44,366 nt of DNA, taken from a virus. Below the pieces are notes generated by a model, which had not been told where the DNA came from, ran no database searches, and saw nothing but the letters and a program-made list of their open reading frames with translations. Location of the stretch: the IMG/VR virus record IMGVR_UViG_3300030104_002307, positions 1 to 44,366 of that record. One strand, given 5' to 3'. Position 1 is the stretch's first letter. The number at the start of each line of letters is the position of its first letter. Positions 7,322 to 16,000 of the stretch are shown here, one piece after another. The position numbers were made by a program, and so were the translations under genes.

Positions 7322-7593
7322 CGCACGTAGTTACGTCTGCTTGTGTAGACCATAAGTATCAAGATTGTGTTGCAGTATGTCCTGTTGATGCTTTTAGGGA
7401 AATGGAAAACTATTTAGTGATTGACCCCGACGACTGTATAGATTGTGCGGCTTGTGTTTCTGAGTGTCCTGTTGACGCGATATATGCTGATGATGATTTA
7501 CCGGATGAGTTTATTTATTGGCTTGATAAGAATGAAGAAGAAGCCATTGACGCACCATTGGCGGACGGTAATTCTTTAGTGCTTGGTGCTTAA
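7318..7593 (+). CDS. fdxA-like: 7Fe-type ferredoxin (3Fe-4S + 4Fe-4S)
   Basis: Small electron carrier. The 91-aa product shows C9, C17, C21-Pro and C40-x2-C43-x2-C46-x3-C50-Pro, the order found in Azotobacter FdI-type 7Fe ferredoxins. By that comparison C9, C17 and C50 would bind the 3Fe-4S cluster and C21, C40, C43 and C46 the 4Fe-4S cluster. The extra Cys at FdI position 11 is His12 here, which fits a 3Fe rather than 4Fe site. The acidic C-terminal tail (EFIYWLDKNEEEAI) is shorter than in FdI. ATG 7318 overlaps the stop of the surface-protein gene (ATGA), so it is co-translated with it inside the structural operon. It looks like an auxiliary metabolic gene; its redox partner is unknown. Confidence 0.9.
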   Translation: MTHVVTSACVDHKYQDCVAVCPVDAFREMENYLVIDPDDCIDCAACVSECPVDAIYADDDLPDEFIYWLDKNEEEAIDAPLADGNSLVLGA

Positions 7594-7594
7594 C

Positions 7595-7603
7595 TTTAAT
7601 AAG
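7595..7603 (+). promoter_or_regulatory. TATA box before protease/scaffold gene
   Basis: TTTAATAAG starts 32 nt before the ATG at 7627, immediately after the ferredoxin stop. It matches the TTTAANTAAG flavour seen at other plus-strand starts (for example 24487) and would allow capsid genes to be transcribed independently of portal. Confidence 0.5.
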
Positions 7604-7626
7604 ACACACCGTTTCTCCGTAGGGTT

Positions 7627-9471
7627 ATGAGTTGCGACTGTAATCAAGTAGCGGCAGAACCTACACCTATGGATAATGAAACTCACGAACAATATATGTC
7701 TCGTTGTCAAGAGGCGGGTTATACCAAAGAAGAGTGCATGAAAGCACACGAAGGACACACTTTTAGAGACCAAGATGAACCACATGGTAGAGAAGACCAT
7801 GTAGAAGGTTACTATGAGGACGAAAAGAAAAAGAAAAAGAAATACGCTAGTGAAGATGGCGACTGTGGATGTGGATGCAAAGGTGCGGTTGTTGCTTACG
7901 AAGATTGGGATGAAACCGACGTAATAGCCGCAGAATATCAAGGACGAAAAGTTACTCTTAACAAACCATTCAGAACATCGGGCGCAAGCAAAAAGTTTGG
8001 TGTTTACACTAAAAACGAAAAGGGTAACGTAGTTCTTGTAAGATTTGGCGACCCTAACATGGAAATCAAAAGGGATGACCCGGAAAGAAGAAAATCCTTT
8101 AGAAGCAGACACAACTGCGACAATCCCGGCCCAAAATACAAAGCAAGGTATTGGTCTTGCAGACAATGGCGCGGCGGTAAAAAGGTTGAGGCAAAAGACG
8201 CAGACGACCCATGCACCGAAGGCTACGAACAATACGGTATGAAAATGAAGAATGGTAGAAAAGTACCTAACTGTATTCCTATCGCAGAGGCAAAAGCAAG
8301 GAGAAAGGCCGAAGCCTACGATTCTTGTGAACCGGGATTTGAAAAGGTAGATGGTAAATGTAAAAGAATCGCAGTTACTCTTGACTTAGAGATTGGAGAG
8401 GTAGAAGCAAAGTTAATTGCTGAAACCGGAAAAACAGTTTACGAGATAAGAGGTATAGCATTCCACGAAGGTATGAATAAAAACTCTTGGTCTTTAACAC
8501 CGCAAGGTGCAAAGGCCGTCGCAGAACAAATGAAAGATTCTGATGTTACGCTATATCACCCTGCACCAAACGAAAACGGTGCGGGTTTTACAAGAAACAC
8601 GGAAGATATTGAAGAATCAACCGTAGGAAGAATAGTTGGTGCATCTTTCTTTACTACTGCAACAGGATATGAAGTTAGATATGTAGCACACGTAACAGAG
8701 GCAAGATTATTCCCAAGTTTAGAAGAAGGTCTATGGAAGGAAGAAGGTTATGGTGTAAGTATAGGTGGTTCGGGTGTACCCGTAGAGGCTACCGACGAAG
8801 GACTAACTTTTGGTGAAGATTTTACATTTGACCACTTAGCATTAGTAGTAAACCCTGCTTACGACCGAGCAAACGTAGAGTCTATACAGAAAATACAATT
8901 AGAGGAAGAATTACCAATAGCGAGCGAAGTTTCACAAACCTTTATAGGTCATTCAATCTCTGAGGGGAATCAACAAAAGGTGATTGATATGACCGATGAA
9001 GAAAATACAACAATAAATTATGAAGCCGAGATGGAGTCTGTAAAGGCAGACCTTGTTCTCGCAAATAGCCGAATTGCAGAATACGAAGCAGTCGAGGCTC
9101 AGAGAGTAGAGGATGTTAGAACAACTCTTGTATCTAAGGCTACCGAACTAGGTATGTCCGGACACGAAGATTTGTCAACACCTACACTTGAGACTCTTAT
9201 CGCTTCTTGGGAAGAGGCACACCCTGTGCCTACCCCTGTCGAAATGACCCCTGTGGAATCAGAAGTAAAGCCTGTCGCAGAGACAGTCGAGGCTTCCGAA
9301 GATGTCCCAATGGTCGCTAACTACCTAAACGGTAAAATTGTTAGCAACGACGAAAGGATGTACGCCAAAGCATGGAACGCTTGGGCTTCTGCATGGAACA
9401 AAACACTCGCAACTGATGAAAGGGCAAGAATGGTTGCCCCAAGTTACGACACACTAAAGGAGATGAACTAA
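7627..9471 (+). CDS. Prohead protease/scaffold fusion with N-terminal Cys-rich and basic domains
   Basis: The 614-aa protein appears to fuse several parts. Residues 1-90 are Cys/His/Lys-rich (GDCGCGCKG). Residues about 102-185 match a domain common in marine tailed phages, with signature VRFGDPNMEIKRDDPERRKS and HNCDNPGPKYKARYWSCRQW. Residues about 250-430 resemble a herpesvirus-assemblin/HK97-type protease, with EEGYGVSIGGSG (candidate Ser) and FDHLALVVNPAYD (candidate His). Residues about 455-520 are a coiled-coil scaffold, followed by a Pro/Glu-rich linker and a C-terminal segment. The role would be to direct shell assembly and then cleave head proteins. The position just before decoration and capsid genes supports this. 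Catalytic residues are inferred from motif similarity, not alignment. Confidence 0.8.
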   Translation: MSCDCNQVAAEPTPMDNETHEQYMSRCQEAGYTKEECMKAHEGHTFRDQDEPHGREDHVEGYYEDEKKKKKKYASEDGDCGCGCKGAVVAYEDWDETDVIAAEYQGRKVTLNKPFRTSGASKKFGVYTKNEKGNVVLVRFGDPNMEIKRDDPERRKSFRSRHNCDNPGPKYKARYWSCRQWRGGKKVEAKDADDPCTEGYEQYGMKMKNGRKVPNCIPIAEAKARRKAEAYDSCEPGFEKVDGKCKRIAVTLDLEIGEVEAKLIAETGKTVYEIRGIAFHEGMNKNSWSLTPQGAKAVAEQMKDSDVTLYHPAPNENGAGFTRNTEDIEESTVGRIVGASFFTTATGYEVRYVAHVTEARLFPSLEEGLWKEEGYGVSIGGSGVPVEATDEGLTFGEDFTFDHLALVVNPAYDRANVESIQKIQLEEELPIASEVSQTFIGHSISEGNQQKVIDMTDEENTTINYEAEMESVKADLVLANSRIAEYEAVEAQRVEDVRTTLVSKATELGMSGHEDLSTPTLETLIASWEEAHPVPTPVEMTPVESEVKPVAETVEASEDVPMVANYLNGKIVSNDERMYAKAWNAWASAWNKTLATDERARMVAPSYDTLKEMN

Positions 9472-9472
9472 G

Positions 9473-9883
9473 ATGGTACAATATTCTGGAAATGACCCAA
9501 GACACGCACCCGACATACAAGAGACTTTTGCAGGTAAAGGCTTTTTGGTAAAGTATGATGCAAGCGGACTTCTAAAGACCGCAGCAGTTACAGACACACC
9601 AATTGGTTACTCTGCTGCTGAATCTTCACGCGGTGAAGATGGAGAATTAGAGGCGGCAGGTACAGGAACTTTGTCTGTACTTCCTCTTGACGGATTGGTT
9701 TACCTTGTTGCAGCAGCAGCAATTTCCGCACCTAAGTTCGGACTACCAATCTATGTTTCACAAACTGCTTCCGACAACGGAACAGTAGACGACGATTCCT
9801 CTAATAGTGCAGTCCTTGTAGGCTACTACTGTGGAGACGAGTCCGCAATTGCGGCGGGAGACTTAGTGCCTGTTTGGTGCTAG
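9473..9883 (+). CDS. Capsid decoration/cement protein
   Basis: The 136-aa protein is small, beta-rich and Gly/Ala-rich, lies directly upstream of the major capsid gene and one nt after the protease gene. Its pattern (early GKGFLVKYDASG, IGYSAAESSRGEDG, then VSQTASDNGTVDD and VLVGYYCGDESAIAAGDLVP) resembles the lambda gpD / DUF2190-type cement proteins, which bind capsid threefold sites and stabilise the expanded shell. Family assignment is by pattern and synteny. Confidence 0.7.
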   Translation: MVQYSGNDPRHAPDIQETFAGKGFLVKYDASGLLKTAAVTDTPIGYSAAESSRGEDGELEAAGTGTLSVLPLDGLVYLVAAAAISAPKFGLPIYVSQTASDNGTVDDDSSNSAVLVGYYCGDESAIAAGDLVPVWC

Positions 9884-9917
9884 ACCTAAAATGGAGAAAT
9901 AAAAGGAGATAGATATT

Positions 9918-10826
9918 ATGAACAGTACACTAGAAGAAATACTAAACCCAACGGCAGCAGTCGGGCCATTCGCGCCCGGAGATTCAGTCCTAGAGCAGAC
10001 TCTAAGAGACTTTATTCAACTACAATCAAACACAATTGCTATCGCAACTGACCTCGTAGGAGTTCGCTCAGTTTCTTGGCTATCATTCACATGGTATACA
10101 GGAGTTGTAGGAACATTCTCCTACCCATTGGACGATGTTGCACTAACTGACCCAACCAACATTGGTACTCAGAATTACAGTACCAAGTTAGAGAAGGGAC
10201 AGGGACGATGCACTTTCCTCGACGCAGTAAGGCTAAGAGGCGAATCCTTTGAGAACATTGACAGGCAACAACTTGGAATTGTTCGTGCAAGAGCAGATAC
10301 AATTGACAACCACATACTAACAACCCTAGCGGCAGGTGCAGATAACTCAGTTGCTTGCACACAAGTATTCGGTCATGCTTCCGCAGATGAGGAAGGCGAC
10401 ATACTAAAGACTATGGATGACATCTTTGCTAACGCAAAGGTTAGCGGAAACGAACCACTTGCTTTGGTTCTCCCTGCTGACAAGAGAAGTGCTATCCTAA
10501 ACACAACACTATACGGAAACGTAGTTGAGTCTCTAGGCGACCACTTGGCTAGAATCGCATCCCTAAGAATCTACTACACAAGAGATTACGGAAGCGGAAA
10601 TGCAATCGGCAACGACGGACTAATGCTAGTACCGGGTGCTGAGACTGCTGAGTTCTTTACTTACAACGGGCCGGGCTTCCAAGAGACTGAGTTGACTCGT
10701 CTACCGGGAGTAGGTTTCGATTGGTTGCTAACAGGCTACATGGGTAGCGTTATCCACGAACACCAAGACGGTGCAAGTGCTAACAAATCCCATAGAATAG
10801 TCAAACTAACCGGAGTCCGTTCTTGA
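9918..10826 (+). CDS. Major capsid protein, HK97 fold
   Basis: The 302-aa product sits in the canonical slot after protease and decoration genes. It has a helical N-arm (LRDFIQLQSNTIAIATDLVG), a spine-helix-like stretch around 105-140 (ESFENIDRQQLGIVRARADT), and a domain with TMDDIFANAKVSGNEPLALV and a C-terminal beta region ending with HRIVKLTGVRS. It shows no long cleavable delta domain, consistent with a separate scaffold in the upstream gene. A good SD (GGAG at 9905-9908) precedes ATG 9918. Codon choice is more GC-rich than in the neighbours, as expected for a highly expressed gene. Confidence 0.85.
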   Translation: MNSTLEEILNPTAAVGPFAPGDSVLEQTLRDFIQLQSNTIAIATDLVGVRSVSWLSFTWYTGVVGTFSYPLDDVALTDPTNIGTQNYSTKLEKGQGRCTFLDAVRLRGESFENIDRQQLGIVRARADTIDNHILTTLAAGADNSVACTQVFGHASADEEGDILKTMDDIFANAKVSGNEPLALVLPADKRSAILNTTLYGNVVESLGDHLARIASLRIYYTRDYGSGNAIGNDGLMLVPGAETAEFFTYNGPGFQETELTRLPGVGFDWLLTGYMGSVIHEHQDGASANKSHRIVKLTGVRS

Positions 10827-10843
10827 ATAAGGACGGTGGTTAA

Positions 10844-11251
10844 ATGCCTAAAGAAACTAAAAAGACTTCTACTAAGAAGAAAGCAACGAAGGCTAAGGCG
10901 GCTTCTACAAAGAAGCCGTCTAAAGCCTCTCTTGTTACTAAACTGAAAGAAGCGGGTATTTTAGTTCCCGAAGATGCTGATGTAGCAACTATGGAACATA
11001 GACTTAAGTTTTGGAAAGAAGGACACGGCTACATGGTGAGGATTCACCGTAATGCGGGTTCAAGATTTGCAGAGCATCCTCTTATACTACTAGATTCACC
11101 TAGAAAGGCACTATATTGGTTGCCGCCAAGTGAAATGACTGATAAGATTCTCGCCACACGCAGAGTTGTTGTAGTAGGCCGTTCGGAGAAACCTTCAAGT
11201 AACATGGTAGTTATTGATGTTCCAACGGACTATGAGACAAGGTTTGCGTGA
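10844..11251 (+). CDS. Basic-tailed virion protein with possible SAP/HeH-like segment
   Basis: The 135-aa product has a Lys/Thr/Ala-rich N-terminal tail over about 30 residues (TKKTSTKKKATKAKAASTKK), typical of a nucleic-acid-binding arm. Next comes a short helical segment LVTKLKEAGILVPEDAD that resembles SAP/HeH helix-extension motifs, then a mixed domain (KEGHGYMVRIHRNAGSRF). It directly follows the capsid gene. A capsid-associated DNA-binding or head-completion role is plausible. The family is not securely recognised. Confidence 0.65.
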   Translation: MPKETKKTSTKKKATKAKAASTKKPSKASLVTKLKEAGILVPEDADVATMEHRLKFWKEGHGYMVRIHRNAGSRFAEHPLILLDSPRKALYWLPPSEMTDKILATRRVVVVGRSEKPSSNMVVIDVPTDYETRFA

Positions 11252-11260
11252 GGAATAAAA

Positions 11261-11743
11261 ATGTCATTTGATGTAGGTAATCTAGTAGTAGATGAAGCGG
11301 CTACTGTCGGTAGTACAAACATTACTGTCGCACAAATACGCGATTTATTGAACAGGCCGAGAGGCTTAAATCACAATACTATCGTAGAGTATCTTAACAT
11401 TAGAATCGCAGAAATAAATAAAAAATCAAGAGCATCGGGCTACGTTGGAGTTACTTCCGATAACGCACCTACTACAACACTAAGAGAATCAGCAATAAAA
11501 CTATTAGTATGTTGTGATTGCCTACGTGTCCTCATAGATACTATACCCGCAGTTGTACCGGAAAAAGAACAAGGTACACAAGATATTAGATTCAATAAAC
11601 AACTAGAGACGTTTGAAAAGCAAGCGGCGGAAGCACTTGCACTAATAGAAGAGAAGGGTGGTACGGCATTTTATGTTAAGGGTACTTCATCCAAAGTGAG
11701 TGGAACGACAACAGGCGAACTATCCGGCTCACTTACAAGTTAA
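11261..11743 (+). CDS. Probable head-tail connector / head completion protein
   Basis: A 160-aa mostly helical protein with VAQIRDLLNRPRGLNHNTIV, RESAIKLLVCCDCLRVLIDT and a long charged helix, ending in a Ser/Thr/Gly-rich tail. Size, helical character and position between the capsid and fibre genes fit an adaptor-like connector. Not recognised by a definitive motif. Confidence 0.55.
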   Translation: MSFDVGNLVVDEAATVGSTNITVAQIRDLLNRPRGLNHNTIVEYLNIRIAEINKKSRASGYVGVTSDNAPTTTLRESAIKLLVCCDCLRVLIDTIPAVVPEKEQGTQDIRFNKQLETFEKQAAEALALIEEKGGTAFYVKGTSSKVSGTTTGELSGSLTS

Positions 11744-11756
11744 GTGAGGGGTAAAA

Positions 11757-12992
11757 ATGCCGAGCATACACTATTGGAAAGGCGGTAATGGAAGTGGGCC
11801 GGAACAAACTGACCCTACTAATCTAAATAATTGGGTTACTGCGTCCGGTGGCTCTACTGTTTCGGCCGCTTTACCTACTAATACAGATGTTGTTAACTTT
11901 GACGGTACGGCAACAACAGATTGCTCTTTTGCTGATACGTTTCCCGCTTCCGGTACTTTAGGGGCAATAATAGTAGCAAAAACATTTGACCACACAATAA
12001 CTACTACGGGTGCGGCTATCATAAATCTAGGTGATTTACAGGCGGCACACGTTTCATTTGTAGACGCTAACCATGCTTTAAAGTTTGATTTTGTTACTGC
12101 ACCAACTAATACAGTTTATGATGGTGCAGGTGTAAGTTTTACTACGGCAAAAGCACCTATTAATTACGCTATGCACACGGGTTCTATATTTATAGATGAC
12201 GCAAGTAGACAAAATACTACTTTTGATTTTAACGCGAACACTATTACACTTGTAGATGGTGTTTATCCTAAGATAGAAGGGACAGGAAGTATTTACGCTA
12301 AAAAAATCTATGAGACCAATGCAAAAGGAGAGTTTAACACTTATGGTTCTGTTGATATGTGGACTATCGCGGGCGATATAAACTTTATAGCAGATGATTA
12401 TGACATATACGATTACGAAAAAGAGTTTTACTTTGAAGGTGGTTTTACTGCTTTGGGTGCAAACTTTAAGTTCGGGCATACTACCGCAAGGTTTAAAACA
12501 TACAGAAGTTCCGGTACAGGTTCAGTTGTATTCCCCGTAACAGGAGAGTTGAATAGTGCCGCTTTTGGTAATGATACTAATAAAACTTTTGATACACAAT
12601 ATCATAAAGTTATTATAGAAAGTAATGATAACGCCGCAAACTATTGGTTAGTTAGTGGTGGTAAGGTTCTTGAGTGTAATGAACTCGTAGTTAATGATGG
12701 CGGGCGATTTTATGGGCCTGTCGCGGGTACTAACGCAGTAGTTATACGTTCTGTCAAAAGACCTACTATATATGGTGATTGGAACTTTAGGCAAGTAACA
12801 GATGGTATTTATGAAAGTATAGGTGGTACTAATGTATTGCCTGTAACTCATGGTGGTACAGGACTTATTACCGTTCCGCCGGGAGCAATTCTTTATGGAG
12901 ACGGTCAAGGAAACTTACAGGTACTTACAATAGGAAGTACCGGACAAACATTGAAAGTACACAGTAGCGGTGTACCATATTGGAGTAGTTGA
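11757..12992 (+). CDS. Beta-rich virion protein with tail-fibre-type C-terminus
   Basis: The 411-aa product starts MPSIHYWKGGNGSGPEQTDP and is dominated by short beta repeats with Gly/Asn/Asp turns, consistent with a beta-helix or beta-sandwich. The C-terminal ~50 residues (VTHGGTGLITVPPGAILYGD then IGSTGQTLKVHSSGVPYWS) are a classic tail-fibre/short-fibre motif of tailed phages. It probably forms a trimeric surface fibre or head fibre used in adsorption. It ends 58 nt before the giant fibre gene, and the two may act together. Confidence 0.7.
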   Translation: MPSIHYWKGGNGSGPEQTDPTNLNNWVTASGGSTVSAALPTNTDVVNFDGTATTDCSFADTFPASGTLGAIIVAKTFDHTITTTGAAIINLGDLQAAHVSFVDANHALKFDFVTAPTNTVYDGAGVSFTTAKAPINYAMHTGSIFIDDASRQNTTFDFNANTITLVDGVYPKIEGTGSIYAKKIYETNAKGEFNTYGSVDMWTIAGDINFIADDYDIYDYEKEFYFEGGFTALGANFKFGHTTARFKTYRSSGTGSVVFPVTGELNSAAFGNDTNKTFDTQYHKVIIESNDNAANYWLVSGGKVLECNELVVNDGGRFYGPVAGTNAVVIRSVKRPTIYGDWNFRQVTDGIYESIGGTNVLPVTHGGTGLITVPPGAILYGDGQGNLQVLTIGSTGQTLKVHSSGVPYWSS

Positions 12993-13020
12993 GGAAAACT
13001 GTAATAAGACACAAGCGAAA

Positions 13021-13028
13021 TTAAAAAA
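13021..13028 (+). promoter_or_regulatory. Possible TATA box for the giant fibre gene
   Basis: TTAAAAAA starts exactly 30 nt before the GTG start at 13051. A second candidate, TGTAATAAG at 13000-13008, resembles the sequence before the gene at 7627, including the following ACACA. Either could promote the fibre gene independently. Confidence 0.35.
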
Positions 13029-13050
13029 ATAGCGGGCGTAGCGTATAGGG

Positions 13051-16000
13051 GTGATTGAGATACCATTAACAGATAATAAGAACGTAATATTAGGTACTGA
13101 GTCCGGTAGAACAGGTGTTACGCCCCACACGGCTCAACTTCTAAAGGATGCTGACGCGGGCTATTTATTCTATGGTGATGGGTCTACCGTAGGTGGTGTT
13201 TCTGTTGACGTTAGGCCGACTACTGCTAAAACCGCAGATTATACTTTAGTAAGAAAAGACGAAGCACGTTTAATTACATTTAATTCCGGTAGTGGTGTAA
13301 CTTTAACAATACCTACTAATTCTAGTGTACCTTTTGTTACAGACTTAACAGAAATACACGTATTAAATATAGGTGCGGGTGCAGTAACTCTTTCGGGTGC
13401 ATCCGGTGTAACAGTTAATGGTAGCACTACTTTAGGCCAATATATTAAAGCAACTATTAGAAAAACAGGTACAGACACTTGGATAGTTATAGCGGCATCA
13501 GCAGGTGATATTGAGGGTGTGGTAGCAGGTACAGGTCTTAGTGGTGGTGGTACTTCCGGTACTGTAACTCTGAATAACACGGGCGTAACATCCATCGTAG
13601 CGGGTAGTAATATTTCTATAAGTGGTGCTACGGGTGCGGTAACAGTAACAGGTACAGATACAAACACGCAACTTTCTACTGAGGAAGTGCAAGATATTGT
13701 GGGTGCTATGTTCTCTTCCAATACCGAAACAAGAATATCCGCTACCTATGAAGATGGAGACGGGACTATTGACTTGGTAGTAGACGATATGACGGCAAAT
13801 ACACAGTTAACTACCGAAGAAGTACAGGATATTGTAGGGGCTATGGTATCTAGCAATACTGAAAGTGGTATTGCGGTAACGTACGAAGATGGTGATGGTA
13901 CTTTAGATTTTGCAGTAACAAGCCAAACAGATAATAATTTTACGACAACACTAAAAAACAAACTAGACGGAATAGAGGCTAGTGCTACTGCTGACCAAAC
14001 TGCGGCAGAAATTAGGGCTTTGGTCGAGTCTGCTTCTGATTCTAATGTATTTACTGATGACGACCACACAAAGTTAAATGCTATCGAGGCTAGTGCAACG
14101 GCAGACCAAACCGCATCTGAAATAAGAACATTAGTTGATTCTGCATCAGACTCTAATGTGTTTACAGACGCAGACCATACTAAACTAGATGGTATCGCGG
14201 CAAGTGCTAATAACTACGCTATCTCATCCGATTTGTTAGATGAAGATAACATGGCTTCTAACTCAGCAACTAAGGTTGCTAGTCAACAGTCAATCAAAGC
14301 GTATGTTGATGCTGAAGTTGCCGGAGTTGTAGACTCTGCACCCGCAGCACTAAACACACTTAATGAGTTGGCCGCCGCTTTAGGTGATGATGCTAACTAT
14401 GCTACAACTACTTCTACTGCTTTGGGTAACAGATTAAGAACAGATGTAGACAGTCAAGGTCTTACTTCTACACAACAAGGTAATGCTTTAACAAACTTAG
14501 GTATTACTGCTACTAAAGCAGAAATAAACATTCTCGATGATGGTCTTTCTGCAAGTGATATTCCAAGTCTTGCGGCAAGTAAGATTACAAGCGGTACATT
14601 CGCAACTGCTAGAATCGCTGATGATGCTATCACCGCAGGTAAATTAAATGTAAGCGGAGACGGTTCTGCTACACAATTCCTTCGCTCTGATGGGGATGGC
14701 TCTTTCTCATGGGCCGTACCAACAGATACAAATACTCAATTAACACAAGAACAGGTTGAGGATTTCGTAGCAGGGGTAGTAACGGCAGGTTCAAATGTAA
14801 GTGTTACTTACGATGATGCAGCCGGAACTTTAACTATCGCATCTACTGATACAAACACGCAGTTAACAACGGAAGCGGTACAAGACATAGTGGGGGCTAT
14901 GTTTTCATCAAACACAGAAACTAGAGTTAGCGTAACTTATGATGATAGCGACGGTACTATTGATGTTGTAGTAGATGACATGACGGCTGATACTAATACA
15001 CAACTAACTCAAGAACAAGTAGAGGATTACGTAGACGGTTTGTTGACCGCAGGTAGTAACGTATCACTTACTTATGACGATGCGGCGGGTACTCTAACTA
15101 TCGCGGCAACAGACACTAATACTCAATTAAGTACAGAACAAGTCCAAGATATAATAGGTGCTATGGTCGCTAGTAATACAGAAAGCGGAATAACTGTAAC
15201 TTATGAGGACGGCGACGGAACTTTAGATTTCGCAGTTGCTAGTCAAACAGACAACAACTTTACAACTACTCTAAAGAATAAGTTAGATGGTATCGCTACA
15301 TCTGCTAATAATTATACACACCCTAACCATAGTGGTGAAGTAACTTCTACTGCTGATGGTGCTACTGTTATAGCATCAAATGTTGTTGATGAGGATAATT
15401 TAAAGGTAACTAACTCTCCAACAGATAATTACCTTTTAAGTTATGACGATGCAAGCGGTGGGTTTACTTGGGTTTCCGCAGGTTCGGGAGAAGCAAATCA
15501 AAATGCCTTTACAACCATAGCAGTAAGTGGTCAAGATAATGTAGTAGCAGATTCTACTACTGATACACTAACTTTGGCGGCAGGTTCTAATGTAACTATT
15601 ACTACAACCGCAGGTAGCGATACAGTAACTATTGCTTCTGCTGATACTAATACACAGTTAAGCACCGAGCAAGTTCAAGATATAGTCGGGGCTATGTTCT
15701 CTTCTAACACAGAGACGAGAATAAGTGCGACTTACGAGGACGGTGATGGGACTATCGACCTTGTTGTTGACGACATGACTGCGAATGATAATACATTTAG
15801 ACCTGTTACCGCAGGTGGTAACACACTAGGCTCTAGTGAGACATTAGCATTTACCGCAGGGTCTAATGTAACTATTACAGAAAGCGGTGGTGCAGTAACA
15901 ATAGCGTCAACAGACACTAACACTAATACTCAATTATCCGATGAACAGGTACAGGACATTGTAGGGGCTATGTTCTCAAGTAACACCGAAACAGGTATAG

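Noticed and set aside
7576-8232. 218-aa antisense ORF opposite the protease gene
   Set aside because: It is a shadow of a real gene: Phe/Val/Ser-biased, no start context, and lies opposite a gene with recognised motifs.
12078-12479. 133-aa antisense ORF opposite the fibre-like gene
   Set aside because: It consists of Cys/Ile/Tyr-rich shadow coding with no motif; the sense gene has a clear fibre C-terminus.
13239-14069. Antisense ORFs inside the giant fibre
   Set aside because: They recur at each repeat as complements of the repeated sense codons and have no independent signals.
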